A DNA stretch of 11,083 bases from Akkermansiaceae bacterium UBA2367 (GTDB taxonomy: Bacteria; Verrucomicrobiota; Verrucomicrobiia; Verrucomicrobiales; DEV007). The stretch spans positions 1 through 11,083 of the forward strand of contig DDTJ01000088.1 in assembly GCA_002344525.1 (NCBI GenBank), read 5' to 3'. The translations under genes and the position numbers were made by a program. The notes under the pieces were generated by a model. The model was not told the origin of the DNA. It saw only the letters and a program-made list of their open reading frames with translations, and searched no databases. This document shows, piece after piece, positions 1 to 10,176 of this stretch (position 1 is its first letter; every line of letters begins with the position of its first letter).

Positions 1-28
1 GTCATGGGTCACGAGTCATGGGTCACGA
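1..28 (+). repeat. Left heptamer array (GTCAYGR x4)
   Basis: Four contiguous 7-bp units alternate GTCATGG and GTCACGA with no interruption. The array contains the stop codon of the four-helix-bundle gene, read on minus. It may continue left of the window. Confidence 0.85.
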
Positions 29-385
29 GTTCCCATGATCGCCGATGGTGCGAATATAGGCGTTGAGGCGTTTTCGCAGGGTGGTGAGATCGTGGATGAG
101 ATGCGTTGCGGAATCGGAAGGGATGAGATTTCGATTTCGGGCTTTTGTCAGGAAGGTGATGGATTCCTGAAGGGAGCCTCGGGCATAGCGGCAGAAGTTC
201 TTGTTCTCGGCGAAATGGTAGCGCCCGTAGCCTTCGGCGATGTTGGCGGCAATGGAGTCGGCGCAACGGACAAGCTGCTTTCCAACCGTGTCGCGGGCGA
301 AGTAGTCCCACCGCACGACTTCCTCCCAAATGGCATCACCAATCCTCATCGACTCTTGGTAGATCTTGAGATCATCGATGTCCAT
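23..385 (-). CDS. Four helix bundle protein (23S rRNA intervening-sequence family)
   Basis: A 120-aa protein of normal length for the S23/IVP four-helix-bundle family. Family hallmarks visible are a start of the form MDIDDLKIYQ, an LVRCADSIAANIAEGYGR-like core (NIAEGYGR at residues 48-55) and an ARGSLQES segment (about 68-75), with amphipathic helices throughout. Family knowledge: such ORFs were first found in intervening sequences of 23S rRNA genes (Leptospira, Coxiella). Avd, the accessory protein of diversity-generating retroelements, has the same fold. Biochemical function is unknown for most members. The ATG at 383-385 is preceded by an AGGAAG stretch, the clearest Shine-Dalgarno-like site in the window. 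The last codon and the stop are repeat-encoded. It follows gyrB on the same strand and could be reached by read-through, but the repeat brackets suggest an independent insertion. No rRNA or reverse transcriptase lies nearby. Confidence 0.85.
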   Translation of the reverse strand: MDIDDLKIYQESMRIGDAIWEEVVRWDYFARDTVGKQLVRCADSIAANIAEGYGRYHFAENKNFCRYARGSLQESITFLTKARNRNLIPSDSATHLIHDLTTLRKRLNAYIRTIGDHGNS

Positions 386-399
386 TCGCGGCTTCTTCC

Positions 400-427
400 T
401 CGTGACTCATGACCCGTGACCCATGAC
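400..427 (-). repeat. Right heptamer array, inverted copy (GTCAYGR x4)
   Basis: On the plus strand the units read TCGTGAC, TCATGAC, CCGTGAC and CCATGAC. These are the reverse complements of GTCAYGR heptamers, in the opposite orientation to the array at 1-28. The array occupies the space between the gyrB stop codon and the four-helix-bundle start codon. With the left array it could form a long stem enclosing the ORF. Confidence 0.85.
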
Positions 428-432
428 TTCCC

Positions 433-2994
<2,562 letters not shown>

Positions 2995-3069
2995 GGGCAA
3001 ATCGGGGATGGGTTTGGCAGGGTTTCCGGGAGGCGGATCGCCGGTCGGAAGACGGATCGGAAAGGGCCA

Positions 3070-3085
3070 TCCGGGGCAGCCCGGA
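3070..3085 (-). other. Small hairpin in the gyrB leader
   Basis: TCCGGG, GCAG, CCCGGA: a perfect 6-bp GC-rich stem with a 4-nt loop, inside the leader predicted for gyrB. There is no T-run after it on either strand, so it is not a convincing intrinsic terminator. Its role is unknown. Confidence 0.3.
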
Positions 3086-3108
3086 AGAGGCGGTTTCGCG
3101 AAAGGCCA

Positions 3109-3136
3109 AAGATAGCCGAAAACCGCGAAAGATCAA
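3109..3136 (-). promoter_or_regulatory. Candidate sigma70-type promoter for gyrB
   Basis: On the minus strand TTGATC (3136-3131) is followed after 16 nt by TATCTT (3114-3109), each matching 4 of 6 consensus bases. The spot is relatively AT-rich within a GC-rich region. Transcription would begin near 3100, giving a leader of about 105 nt. Positional and sequence inference only. Confidence 0.45.
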
Positions 3137-3187
3137 GGGTTTGAGGCCCGATTTGGCGGGGAAAAACGGGGTGGTGGGAGGGGGAGG

Positions 3188-3215
3188 AAGTTTGAGGTTT
3201 AAGGTTTCAAGTTGA
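3188..3215. repeat. Degenerate heptamer array (AAGTTTG-like x4)
   Basis: Four contiguous 7-bp units: AAGTTTG, AGGTTTA, AGGTTTC, AAGTTGA. The array sits at the 3' end of the SUMF1-like gene and provides its last codons and its TAA stop (3199-3201, minus). It differs in sequence from the GTCAYGR family but has the same period and the same gene-end location. Confidence 0.65.
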
Positions 3216-4071
3216 GGGGCTGAGGAGCGGGGACGATGGCGGGTCGGAAGCCGATGAAATCGATGCTCTGGATGTCTGGCTTGCCCGCAATGCGGACTGC
3301 GGATCGGCACTCCTGCGCGATGGCGCGCCACGAGCCGCCTCGGAACACTCGGTGGGAACCCGAAGCAATACCTACGGGATCCGTGATGGAATCCGTCGAA
3401 TATTCCCAATACCAGTCCCGGCACCATTCCCACACGTTCCCGTGCATATCGTGAAGCCCCCAGTCGTTCGCCTGCTTCATGGCGACTGGCTTCGTTTTTC
3501 CTCCGCTGTTGCCGTCATACCAGCCCATCGCGTCCAGCTTCCCGCTCCCGGCATACGGCCCCCTCGTTCCCGCCCGGCAGGCGTATTCCCACTGCCCCTC
3601 CGTCGGAAGATCCCACACCCAGCCCTCGGGCAGGGGATGCCTTCGGTTCATCTCCGCCAGCCATTTCTGAACGTCGTCCCAGCTCACGGTCTCTACCGGC
3701 AGGTCCGGGCCTTTGAATTCACTCGGGTTGCCTCCCATCACGCTCTCCCACTGCTGCTGCGTCGTCTCCGTTTTCGCCAGCCAGAAGCCCTGTGTCAGAG
3801 TCACTCGATGCCGAGTCTCAAGGTGGATTCGTCCCTCCTCGCCGCCCCACTCCATCTTCCAATCCAGCACCTCGAACTTCCTCGGGGCCGGGCTGCCCAT
3901 CGCGAAGCTCCCCGGAGGGCACCAGACCATCTCAATGCCACCGAAGACGCGCGTCTCGCCCGCTTTTCCGCCTTCCATCGCGCTCTTGGGCGGCGACGGT
4001 GCCTTGCCGCATCCGCAGAGCAAAAGCGCCGTTATCGCGAAAAGGGCTGGATGGAGAAATGGCGCTTTCAT
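3199..4071 (-). CDS. SUMF1/FGE-like domain lipoprotein
   Basis: 290 aa. The chosen ATG (4069-4071) begins a signal peptide, MKAPFLHPALFAITALLLCGC, with a lipobox whose lipidated cysteine would be Cys21. The frame is open upstream to 4191, but only this start gives a signal peptide. The rest is a formylglycine-generating-enzyme sulfatase-modifying domain: FGGIEMVWCPPGSFAMGS (43-60), HRVTLTQGFWLAKTETTQQQW (88-108), LPVETVSWDDV (124-134), LPTEGQWEYACRAGT (155-169), GLHDMHGNVWEWCRDWY (205-221), and RVFRGGSW with GFRPA near the end. Aligned by eye to human FGE, the catalytic pair Cys336/Cys341 corresponds to Ala250 and Cys255, so one cysteine is lost and formylglycine formation is unlikely. Many bacterial members of this fold have other or unknown roles. 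It is probably an envelope lipoprotein. No sulfatase gene is adjacent. The tail PLNLKP is encoded by the heptamer repeat. Confidence 0.88.
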   Translation of the reverse strand: MKAPFLHPALFAITALLLCGCGKAPSPPKSAMEGGKAGETRVFGGIEMVWCPPGSFAMGSPAPRKFEVLDWKMEWGGEEGRIHLETRHRVTLTQGFWLAKTETTQQQWESVMGGNPSEFKGPDLPVETVSWDDVQKWLAEMNRRHPLPEGWVWDLPTEGQWEYACRAGTRGPYAGSGKLDAMGWYDGNSGGKTKPVAMKQANDWGLHDMHGNVWEWCRDWYWEYSTDSITDPVGIASGSHRVFRGGSWRAIAQECRSAVRIAGKPDIQSIDFIGFRPAIVPAPQPLNLKP

Positions 4072-4102
4072 GCCGACGACGCATCGTAGCAGAGAGATGG
4101 CA

Positions 4103-4123
4103 GACCGTAAACGGCGGACGGTC
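4103..4123. promoter_or_regulatory. Dyad in the divergent intergenic region
   Basis: GACCGT-N9-ACGGTC is a perfect 6-bp-arm inverted repeat. It lies in the 112-bp space between the divergent SUMF1-like lipoprotein and the antitoxin gene. The size and spacing suit a dimeric DNA-binding protein, and antitoxins commonly repress their own promoter, so this is a candidate operator. Function is inferred from position only. Confidence 0.3.
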
Positions 4124-4146
4124 GGGAGATCAAGGAGCGTTGGATG

Positions 4147-4175
4147 TTGCCGCGTTCTCCTTTCAGAGCTAGCTT
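4147..4175 (+). promoter_or_regulatory. Weak candidate promoter for the toxin-antitoxin pair
   Basis: TTGCCG (4147-4152), a 17-nt spacer, then TAGCTT (4170-4175) is a poor match to sigma70 consensus. The -10 region overlaps the 8-bp palindrome AGCTAGCT (4167-4174), which could be an operator half. Transcription would start only a few bases before the ATG at 4184. Confidence 0.2.
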
Positions 4176-4183
4176 CCCAAGAA

Positions 4184-4420
4184 ATGAGCACTTCCGTCGA
4201 TCAGCCGATCCCGAAGGATCTTCGCACCCAAATGCTCAAACGCCTCGAATCCATGCCGGACGAGGACGTGACCGAGCTTTATGAGCTGACCCTGCTCCAG
4301 GAGAAGCTTCGCCTCCGTCGCGAAATCTCCGCCGATGCGGAACGCGAGCAGGCGGCGGGCCTTTGGTCGGACCTCCCCGAGTTCATCCGGGCCTATCGCG
4401 CTAGGAAGCGGTCCGCATGA
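4184..4420 (+). CDS. Putative antitoxin of a PIN-domain toxin-antitoxin pair
   Basis: A 78-aa, highly charged protein. Residues 1-30 (MSTSVDQPIPKDLRTQML...) may include a short helix-forming segment, followed by a long Glu/Arg/Leu-rich helical stretch (about 26-56). It ends in LWSDLPEFIRAYRARKRSA, an amphipathic tail of the kind antitoxins use to wrap and occlude their toxin. I recognise no named DNA-binding domain. The main evidence is context: its TGA overlaps the ATG of the PIN-domain gene (ATGA, 4417-4420), implying translational coupling, and the size and order (antitoxin first) are typical of these pairs. The frame stays open upstream into the antisense of the lipoprotein gene, but the ATG at 4184 is the sensible start because it lies past the divergent intergenic region. 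No obvious Shine-Dalgarno. Confidence 0.7.
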   Translation: MSTSVDQPIPKDLRTQMLKRLESMPDEDVTELYELTLLQEKLRLRREISADAEREQAAGLWSDLPEFIRAYRARKRSA

Positions 4421-4839
4421 CCGTCTGCCTCGACACCAATGTGCTGGTGCAGGCGCGGGCCAGCTCCCATCCCTACGGCGTGCTGCTCGACGGCTTCGTC
4501 TTCGGCTTGATGGATCTGGCGGTGTCGAACCGCATCCTCACGGAATACGAGGAGATCCTCCGAGCCAAGGCGGGCGAAGTAGCTTGGCGGAAGCTGGCAC
4601 GGTTCCTCGACTTGATCGAGATGTCTGGCAACCTGAAGCGGGTCAGCCCGCACTACCATTTCCATGTGATCGTCGACGATCCCGAGGACAACGCCTTCAC
4701 CGATTGCGCGATCGCCATCGGTGCCGACTTCGTCATCACGGAGGACCGGCATTTCGCACCTCTGGCAAATGCGGGCTACAAACCGCAACCGATCCATCCG
4801 GGCGAATTCATCGAGCGGTTTCGCGGAGCCTTCTGCTGA
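4417..4839 (+). CDS. PIN-domain toxin, putative ribonuclease (COG1569-like)
   Basis: 140 aa, a complete single PIN domain. It has LDTNVLVQA at the N terminus (Asp6), the LTEYEEIL acidic motif (Glu43 or Glu46), VDDPEDNAFTDCAIA (Asp91, Asp96) and GADFVITEDRHF (Asp104, Asp110). These supply the acidic cluster that binds Mg2+ or Mn2+ in PIN nucleases, and no expected acidic residue is missing. Family knowledge: the 'putative toxin-antitoxin system toxin component, PIN family' group cleaves RNA and is neutralised by the upstream partner; the target here cannot be read from sequence. It is translationally coupled to the 78-aa gene upstream. The downstream gene is 111 bp away and unrelated, so the operon probably ends here. 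It appears intact, not decayed. Confidence 0.88.
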   Translation: MTVCLDTNVLVQARASSHPYGVLLDGFVFGLMDLAVSNRILTEYEEILRAKAGEVAWRKLARFLDLIEMSGNLKRVSPHYHFHVIVDDPEDNAFTDCAIAIGADFVITEDRHFAPLANAGYKPQPIHPGEFIERFRGAFC

Positions 4840-4886
4840 GATCGGATTCGGCAACCCCGCAGACGACCCGCTCCCGAGCCTCCCAT

Positions 4887-4915
4887 TTGATTTTCCCCCC
4901 GCCCTGCGCTATCGG
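4887..4915 (+). promoter_or_regulatory. Candidate promoter for isocitrate dehydrogenase
   Basis: TTGATT (4887-4892), a 17-nt spacer and TATCGG (4910-4915). The -35 closely resembles the TTGATC proposed for gyrB, while the -10 matches only 3 of 6. Transcription would start near 4922, leaving a leader of about 30 nt. Confidence 0.3.
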
Positions 4916-4934
4916 GCGGTAGCCGGTTCCCGGC
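4899..4934. other. Two adjacent hairpins ahead of icd
   Basis: First hairpin: CCGCCC (4899-4904), 9-nt loop, GGGCGG (4914-4919). Second: GCCGG (4922-4926), TTC, CCGGC (4930-4934). Neither is followed by a T-run, so an intrinsic terminator for the PIN gene is not well supported. The second lies 16 bases before the icd start codon and could affect ribosome access. Confidence 0.35.
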
Positions 4935-4950
4935 CCACCCTCCCAAGACC

Positions 4951-7170
<2,220 letters not shown>

Positions 7171-7226
7171 GACTTTGGTCCGCGCACTCCAAATTTTTCG
7201 ACGTTTGCGAGGTTGCGCGAACTGGC

Positions 7227-7261
7227 CGTTAGTGCTTGGGGTGTCGCGGTTCGATTCCTGC
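7227..7261 (+). other. Possible decayed tRNA 3'-half remnant
   Basis: The stretch has a CCGTTAG block followed by GTGTCGC and GGTTCGATTCCTGC (7248-7261), resembling the anticodon loop, variable region and T-arm of a tRNA-Asn-like gene. The T-stem lacks one base on its 5' side and the anticodon stem does not pair. I found no D-arm or matching acceptor stem upstream. At best it is a fragment, and chance resemblance is quite possible. Confidence 0.2.
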
Positions 7262-7279
7262 TTACCCTTCCTGTTCTTA

Positions 7280-7371
7280 CTCTTACTCATGCTCATCCTC
7301 ATACCTCCTACTCGGGAGCGGGCACAGGGTGCGAGCTGAGTAGGAGATATGAGGATGAGCATGAGTAAGAG
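7280..7371. repeat. 34-bp near-perfect inverted repeat (hexamer-based)
   Basis: Arms at 7280-7313 and 7338-7371 are complementary at 33 of 34 positions, the only mismatch being a C opposite an A at 7304. The 24-nt loop holds its own small stem, GCAC, AGG, GTGC (7322-7332). The left arm is built of TNCTCA-like hexamers: TACTCT, TACTCA, TGCTCA, TCCTCA, then TACCTCC and TACTC. The structure ends 17 nt before the antiporter start codon and about 110 nt after the icd stop. It could be an element end, a cruciform, a bidirectional terminator or a 5'-leader RNA hairpin. No U-run follows it directly; CCCCCC then TTTT occurs at 7375-7384. Confidence 0.9.
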
Positions 7372-7388
7372 ATTCCCCCCTTTTCCCG

Positions 7389-10118
7389 ATGCACGATCTC
7401 ACCCTCATCTCCACCATCGCAGCCGGGTTCACGGCGGCTTGGCTCCTTGGCTTGCTCACGCAGTGGATGCGGCTTTCGCCCATCGTCGGCTACCTCCTCG
7501 CCGGGGTCCTCATCGGACCCTACACGCCGGGTTTCGTGGGGGATATCGGCATCGCGACGCAGTTGGCCGAGGTCGGGGTGATCCTCCTCATGTTCGGGGT
7601 GGGGCTGCACTTCCACCTCAAGGATCTCGTCGCGGTGAGGAAGGTGGCCGTCCCCGGCGCGATCGTGCAAAGCGCCTTCGCGACGCTCGCGGCGATGGTC
7701 CTTTTCCACTTCTTCGGCATGCCACTCTCGACGGGGGCGGTCATCGGCATGGCCATGGCCGTGGCCAGCACCGTGGTCCTGATGCGGGTCCTCATGGACG
7801 CGAACGTGATGAACGCCCCCGAGGGCCACGTCGCGGTGGGCTGGCTCATCGTCGAGGACATCTTCACCGTCGTCCTCCTCGTCCTCATCCCCGTCCTCGG
7901 GAGCGGCGCCGTGCCCCACGGGGCCGAGGCGGCGCAGGTGGTGGCGGACGCGGCGCAGGCCGCCGGACAAGCGGCGGAAGCGGCCTCGGACGCGGCGCAT
8001 GCGGGAGGCCACCACGGAGGCGGCGCGAGCGGCCCGCTCTGGTGGACGCTCGGCGTCGCCCTCGTGAAGCTCGTCATCCTCGTCCTCGTGGTCCTCTGGG
8101 CCGGCTCGCGCATCATCCCCCGCCTCCTCGTGCAGGTGGCGAGGCTGCGGTCGAGGGAGCTGTTCACCCTCACCGTCCTCGTCTTTTCAGTCGCCGTGGC
8201 GGCGGCGGCCTACTTCTTCTTCGGGGCCTCGATGGCCCTCGGCGCCTTCCTCGCCGGCATGGTCGTGGCCCAGTCCCCGGTCAGCAACCAGGCGGCGGCC
8301 GACGCCCTGCCCATGCGCGACGCCTTCGCCGTGATCTTCTTCGTCTCGGTCGGGATGCTCTTTGATCCGAAATTCCTCATCGAGGAGCCTCTCATGGTCC
8401 TCGGCGGCCTCGGGGTGATCCTGCTGGTGAAACCCTTCGCGGCGCTCCTCATCGTCGCCTTGCTGGGCTACTCGGCGCGGACCGCCCTCACCGTGGCCCT
8501 CGGTCTTGCGCAGATCGGGGAGTTCTCCTTCATCCTCTCGGATCTGGCCCGGGTGAACGGCCTGATGCCCGACTCGGGGCACAACGTCCTCGTCGCCTCG
8601 GCTATCATCTCCATCACCCTGAACCCGCTCCTCTTCCGGAACCTCCCGAGAATCGAATCGTGGCTGCGGGGACGCCCCCGGCTCTGGAAGCTGCTCAACG
8701 CCCGCGCGGAGCGCCGCGCCGCCGCGAACGTCCCCGAAATGGGCGGCGGCGGACACGGCCACGGTGTCCCCGTGGAGAAAGGCCCCTACGCCATCGTCGT
8801 CGGATACGGCCCGGTCGGGCGGACGGTCCAACGCGTCCTCGAAGAAGCCGGAATCGGCTCCGTGATCATCGACATGAACATGGACACCGTCGCCGCCTTG
8901 AGGGCCAAGGGGAAGAACGCGATCTTCGGCGACGCCTCGAACGAGCGCATCTTGGAGGAGGCGGGAGTGCAGAGCGCCTCGCACCTCGTTGTGACCCTGC
9001 CCGACGCCTCCCATCGCGCCGCGATCATCACCGCCGGGAAGACCCTGAACGAGGGCATCCGCATCGTCGTGCGCGCCCGCTACCTGCGCGAGCGCGAGGA
9101 GCTGGAGCGGAACGGTGTGACCGCCGCCGTCTTTGAGGAGGTCGAGGCCGCCGTGGCCCTCGCCCGCCTCGTCCTCGCCGGCACCGGCGTCCACCGCGAC
9201 GCCGCGCGGGTGAAGCTGGAGGAAATCCGCTTCCAGCTTGCCGTCGAGACCTTCCCCGACCTGCGAGGTTTGAAAGTCGGCACCGTCATGGTGCCTTGGT
9301 CGCAGGCCTCCACCCTGCCCGCCGACCTCGACCGCGCCGCGGCAGTGGCGCGGGTCGCGGAGGAGACCTTCCGCCTTTGGATCGTGGTCTCCCCCGACGA
9401 AGGCCGCCCCGTCGGCTACCTCGTCACGGAGGAGCTCTCCGCCGACCCCGGCGAGGGCGACTGGTCAGACCTGATCCACCCGATCCGCTCCGCCCAGTCC
9501 GGCGAGACTGTCGGCGAAGTCTTCGCCCGGATGTGCGAGCGGGACGAACCCATCTACTTCATCGAGGAGGGGAAGGTCGTGCTCGGCATGGTCACCCGCG
9601 GCCATCTCCTCGACCGGGTCGAGGGCGACTTGGCGAAAGGGAAGGCGACGGCCAAGCCCTCGGTCGTCCGGCTTGAGGACGCCGTGGTCCGGGGTGGGAT
9701 CATCGCCTCCCTCGCCGCGACAACCCGCGAGGAGGCGATCCTCGAACTCGCCTCCGCCGTCCCTCCGAGCTGCCTGCCCAAGGGGCTCGACGCCGAGGAC
9801 CTCGCCGAACTCGTCTTCGCTCGCGAGATGGAGATCCCGACCGACCTCGGCAACGGCATCGCCCTGCCCCACGCGCGTTGCGAAGGGCTCGACGAACCCG
9901 TCGCGGTGATCGGGCATTCGCACGAAGGTATCTCCTACTCCGACGGCGGCCAGAGTGCGGTGCGGCTCTTCTTCCTGCTCGTGACCCCGGAGAATCGGCC
10001 CGATACGCATCTCGCGCTGCTCAGCCAAGTCGCCCGCCTCGTCAGCGACGTGCCGAAACGCGAAGCCCTCCTCGCCGCCGCGACTCCGGTGGAGTTTTTG
10101 GAGATTCTCGGGTCGTAG
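7389..10118 (+). CDS. CPA2 cation:proton antiporter fused to TrkA-N, CBS-like and PTS EIIA domains
   Basis: 909 aa, far longer than the roughly 560-aa E. coli YbaL it otherwise resembles. Domains by eye: residues 1-425, a polytopic CPA2 exchanger with LLAGVLIGPYTPGFVGD (36-52) and the YbaL-like ion-site motif GWLIVEDIF (Glu156, Asp157); 466-600, a TrkA-N/RCK Rossmann domain with GYGPVGR (472-478), an acidic beta2 end (Asp495) and GDAS (514-517); about 633-747, two segments shaped like a CBS pair (VGYLVTEEL; VLGMVTRGHLLDRV); 770-909, a type-2 PTS EIIA with GNGIALPHAR, whose His828 is the phosphorylation site, and DTHLALLSQVARL. Family role: K+ or Na+ efflux in exchange for H+ across the inner membrane, gated by nucleotides; ion specificity cannot be read. 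An Ala/Gln/His-rich loop (171-215) splits the membrane domain. The ATG at 7389 fits the first membrane helix. No Shine-Dalgarno is seen. Confidence 0.92.
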   Translation: MHDLTLISTIAAGFTAAWLLGLLTQWMRLSPIVGYLLAGVLIGPYTPGFVGDIGIATQLAEVGVILLMFGVGLHFHLKDLVAVRKVAVPGAIVQSAFATLAAMVLFHFFGMPLSTGAVIGMAMAVASTVVLMRVLMDANVMNAPEGHVAVGWLIVEDIFTVVLLVLIPVLGSGAVPHGAEAAQVVADAAQAAGQAAEAASDAAHAGGHHGGGASGPLWWTLGVALVKLVILVLVVLWAGSRIIPRLLVQVARLRSRELFTLTVLVFSVAVAAAAYFFFGASMALGAFLAGMVVAQSPVSNQAAADALPMRDAFAVIFFVSVGMLFDPKFLIEEPLMVLGGLGVILLVKPFAALLIVALLGYSARTALTVALGLAQIGEFSFILSDLARVNGLMPDSGHNVLVASAIISITLNPLLFRNLPRIESWLRGRPRLWKLLNARAERRAAANVPEMGGGGHGHGVPVEKGPYAIVVGYGPVGRTVQRVLEEAGIGSVIIDMNMDTVAALRAKGKNAIFGDASNERILEEAGVQSASHLVVTLPDASHRAAIITAGKTLNEGIRIVVRARYLREREELERNGVTAAVFEEVEAAVALARLVLAGTGVHRDAARVKLEEIRFQLAVETFPDLRGLKVGTVMVPWSQASTLPADLDRAAAVARVAEETFRLWIVVSPDEGRPVGYLVTEELSADPGEGDWSDLIHPIRSAQSGETVGEVFARMCERDEPIYFIEEGKVVLGMVTRGHLLDRVEGDLAKGKATAKPSVVRLEDAVVRGGIIASLAATTREEAILELASAVPPSCLPKGLDAEDLAELVFAREMEIPTDLGNGIALPHARCEGLDEPVAVIGHSHEGISYSDGGQSAVRLFFLLVTPENRPDTHLALLSQVARLVSDVPKREALLAAATPVEFLEILGS

Positions 10119-10176
10119 TCACGTCATGGGTCACGGGTCACGGGGCTTCTGTGGCGCTTGGCCTGTGACCCATTCC
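10118..10176. repeat. ORF-less heptamer array with inverted half
   Basis: A partial unit GTCAC (10118-10122) precedes GTCATGG, GTCACGG and GTCACGG (10123-10143). After 19 nt come inverted degenerate units CTGTGAC and CCATTCC (10163-10176). ATGGGTCAC at 10126-10134 pairs perfectly with GTGACCCAT at 10165-10173. It belongs to the same family as the arrays at 1-28 and 400-427 but encloses no gene. It lies at the junction of two convergent genes, so the transcript of either strand would fold into a hairpin there. Confidence 0.75.

Larger units (their letters stand above)
1..427. mobile_element. Four-helix-bundle ORF unit bounded by inverted heptamer arrays
   Basis: Seen: four heptamers at 1-28 (GTCATGG, GTCACGA, GTCATGG, GTCACGA) and four in the opposite orientation at 400-427. 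The reverse complement of the right array matches the left array at 26 of 28 positions. The only gene between them is a four-helix-bundle ORF whose stop codon and final serine codon lie inside the left array. The unit begins 5 bp past the gyrB stop codon. Inference: a compact dispersed element with terminal inverted repeats, or an ORF captured between two repeat arrays. No transposase is visible, so any movement would need functions in trans. The left boundary equals the window edge, so the left array may be longer. No clear target-site duplication can be defined, although TTCCC follows both arrays on the plus strand. Confidence 0.5.

Noticed and set aside
1..28. A CRISPR array
   Set aside because: Units are 7 bp and contiguous with no spacers; no cas gene is present.
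1..427. 23S rRNA intervening sequence
   Set aside because: The ORF family is that of 23S IVS proteins, but the flanks are gyrB and repeats, not rRNA sequence.
4072..4191. N-terminal extension of the SUMF1-like protein from an upstream Met
   Set aside because: It would bury the signal peptide and lipobox 40 residues in and would run through the divergent promoter region.
7227..7261. A functional tRNA gene
   Set aside because: No D-arm or acceptor stem can be drawn, the T-stem is broken, and the anticodon stem does not pair.
8187..9194. A minus frame opposite the antiporter gene
   Set aside because: Asp/Glu/Gly/His-rich shadow of the antiporter, with no recognisable motif.
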